Under the pieces are notes generated by a model that was given only the letters and a program-made list of their open reading frames with translations, was not told the DNA's origin and did no database searches. Both the position numbers and the translations under genes were made by a program. A DNA stretch of 37,313 nt, taken from positions 1 to 37,313 of the forward strand of contig JAENZE010000022.1 in the NCBI GenBank assembly GCA_016841425.1, written 5' to 3'. Source of the stretch: Syntrophomonas sp. (GTDB taxonomy: Bacteria; Bacillota; Syntrophomonadia; Syntrophomonadales; Syntrophomonadaceae). This document shows, one piece after another, positions 35,931 through 37,313 of the stretch (the first letter of the stretch is position 1; each line of letters opens with the position of its first letter).

Positions 35931-35935
35931 GGGAA
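35931..35935. repeat. Target-site duplication of the IS (right)
   Basis: GGGAA, identical to 33508-33512 on the other side of the element. Confidence 0.7.
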
Positions 35936-35958
35936 AGAGTAATAGTTTTTCCAACCGT

Positions 35959-36414
35959 TCATTGAAACACTGCTAGTCCTAGAGCCAGATGTCCCCATAA
36001 AGTATTTTTCACCATATCCAATTGATCTTCCTTACAATCAACCATAATAATCACTTCTCCCATTGAGTCATTACGTCGGTTTTTTGAATGTCTGGTTTTA
36101 CCCCAGAAATAATCTATCAGACATCCGAGCAAGAACCCTCCTGCCAGACCTATAAGCCCCCAAATTATTGGCCCCCATTCCAGGATGAATCCATAAATAA
36201 CGCCTAGAGTCATGAACACTGTACCCAGTATGGCTCCGCCGTCTATCATGCTGACCCCATCAGAATGATGAATAGTGTCTAGAATCTGACGAGGCTCTCC
36301 CCTTAACTCCAGGGGCAGTATAAAAATCTGTTCATTCTTCAGGCCTTTTTCTACCATTTCACTAACTGCTAATTCAGTATGAAAGCAGTAATTAAATGAA
36401 GCTAATACATACAT
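35959..36414 (-). CDS. Small membrane protein, unknown function
   Basis: 151 residues from the ATG at 36414 (MYVLASFNYCFHTE), chosen because GGGGAGG lies eight bases upstream; the longer frame to 36537 would run into the neighbouring gene. The N-terminal soluble part may be a small alpha/beta domain. Two Gly-rich hydrophobic helices (AILGTVFMTLGVIYGFIL, IIWGLIGLAGGFLLGCLI) resemble the glycine-rich helices of stress or sporulation membrane proteins. The tail ends in VIIMVDCKEDQLDMVKNTLWGHLALG. It follows the upstream membrane-protein gene by four bases. No specific function is assigned. Confidence 0.7.
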   Translation of the reverse strand: MYVLASFNYCFHTELAVSEMVEKGLKNEQIFILPLELRGEPRQILDTIHHSDGVSMIDGGAILGTVFMTLGVIYGFILEWGPIIWGLIGLAGGFLLGCLIDYFWGKTRHSKNRRNDSMGEVIIMVDCKEDQLDMVKNTLWGHLALGLAVFQ

Positions 36415-36418
36415 TGGA

Positions 36419-37204
36419 TTAACCTCCCCTATAAAACGCAGGTCTTCTAAAATCAGGATTTTGGTATTTGGTTTTAAAAAACTGGGCTTGTTCGATATCA
36501 AAAAGCTTATTTGAAAGCACGCTGCTTTGGTAAGCATCCCAAACTATAAAAACAAAGAAGGAAGGAATATTGAGGAGCCATTGCCAGTTAACAATAGCCT
36601 TGGCTTGCTGGAAATCTCCTAAAGCAGTATATCCTATGGCTTGAAGAGCATGAGAATAGATAATAATAAAAGCTCCAATTATTAATAAAAAAATAGCTTT
36701 AATGGTTTCAGCATTATATAGCTGACCCAGGCCTGGCAGCAATATGGACCATGCAATGGATAACCTGGGATTCCGCTTTTCCAGAGCATTAATTGACGCT
36801 ACACCCAGAGCTATAGGTATGATGGGTGCATATTCGCGATCTGCTAATACTGAAAGCTTATTAAATTCAATGGTAAGGCGATAACTATCCCAAACGGCAA
36901 ATACCAAAATCCCACAATAGATAAGCAGCCATTGTGTGTCCAGGACTTCTTTAGCCTGTTGAAACTTGCCGGTAAAACTATAGATAATGGCCAGGTTAAT
37001 ATGGGCCATATAATTTACTATCATCTCGCCGCCAAATACAAAACCACCCTTGGCGATACTTCCTAATGTTATATGCCCAAAACCTGGATAACAGAAGGAC
37101 CACCAGGCAATTACCCATGGATTCCTGAGCTGGAAATAATTAAGACTATATGATGTCAGATTAGCTTTGGGACGGCGAGTTATCTGCGCTGCAGATGAAT
37201 ACAT
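36419..37204 (-). CDS. Internally duplicated polytopic membrane protein, unknown function
   Basis: 261 residues with two homologous halves. NPWVIAWWSFCYPGFGHITLG matches NPRLSIAWSILLPGLGQLYNA, and GKFQQAKEVLDTQWLL matches GDFQQAKAIVNWQWLL; both halves then have VFxVWDxY. Each half has about three hydrophobic segments. The PGxGxxxxG motif resembles small TM2-like membrane proteins. An AGGAGG six bases before the ATG supports the start. It forms a two-gene unit with the next gene. Function is unknown. Confidence 0.75.
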   Translation of the reverse strand: MYSSAAQITRRPKANLTSYSLNYFQLRNPWVIAWWSFCYPGFGHITLGSIAKGGFVFGGEMIVNYMAHINLAIIYSFTGKFQQAKEVLDTQWLLIYCGILVFAVWDSYRLTIEFNKLSVLADREYAPIIPIALGVASINALEKRNPRLSIAWSILLPGLGQLYNAETIKAIFLLIIGAFIIIYSHALQAIGYTALGDFQQAKAIVNWQWLLNIPSFFVFIVWDAYQSSVLSNKLFDIEQAQFFKTKYQNPDFRRPAFYRGG

Positions 37205-37313
37205 AAGAAACCTCCTCTCAAGGTTTTCATCATGTTATTATTTCCAAGCAAAGACTAATTAGTTTCCCCTGAAAAACTCCAATTTTGAGTTAATTGGGAA
37301 AAGAATAGTTCTT

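Overview
The window reads as chromosome from a moderate-GC Clostridia-type Firmicute. The evidence is the Shine-Dalgarno strength, SLH surface proteins with chitobiase-like domains, an ECF vitamin/metal transporter, an EFR1 ferredoxin and an IS21 element. A Syntrophomonas/Desulfotomaculum-like host is my best guess, from general resemblance only. Every gene I accept lies on the minus strand, so transcription runs from high to low coordinates.

Region 1 (1-3480): an Acr3-type arsenite permease is followed by a GcvH-like lipoyl carrier, two DGC-domain cysteine proteins and an OsmC-family protein. They form a tight operon with strong ribosome sites, behind a promoter region holding three evenly spaced palindromes. 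A 117-bp element with 20-bp inverted ends lies beyond the operon.

Region 2 (3485-5780): a TetR regulator (with a palindromic operator inside its own promoter), an EFR1 flavodoxin/ferredoxin and an M23 peptidase.

Region 3 (5950-14852): the core of a possibly undescribed system. In transcription order it holds a membrane-anchored and a secreted sulfite-oxidase-fold protein, a C-terminally anchored sulfite-oxidase-fold/Big2 protein, an ExbB/TolQ-like channel, a DUF2149 protein with an ExbD-like intramembrane Asp, an ECF S component, two EcfA ATPases, EcfT, and a TrmO-FmdE-like fusion. The run ends at a bidirectional terminator.

Region 4 (14887-32327): a large surface-protein locus feeding the same direction. 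Most proteins carry a domain resembling the molybdopterin-binding domain of sulfite oxidase, usually without the Mo-ligating Cys, joined to chitobiase-type and SLH domains. Two giant proteins carry RCC1 and cadherin-like repeats; one of them also has a purple-acid-phosphatase unit.

Region 5 (32328-33125): two near-identical tandem leader RNAs, each ending in an intrinsic terminator, plus a third degenerate copy. A compensatory base-pair change between the copies supports a conserved RNA structure. They sit directly upstream of the surface-protein genes.

Region 6 (33513-37313): a complete IS21-family element with terminal repeats and a 5-bp target duplication, then two small membrane-protein genes, one an internal tandem duplication.

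Working model (inference): the surface proteins capture a ligand at the S-layer, perhaps molybdopterin/pterin, metal or tetrapyrrole. The anchored protein plus ExbB/DUF2149 couples ion-motive force to delivery, and the ECF transporter imports the ligand. The leader RNAs may sense it or a product.
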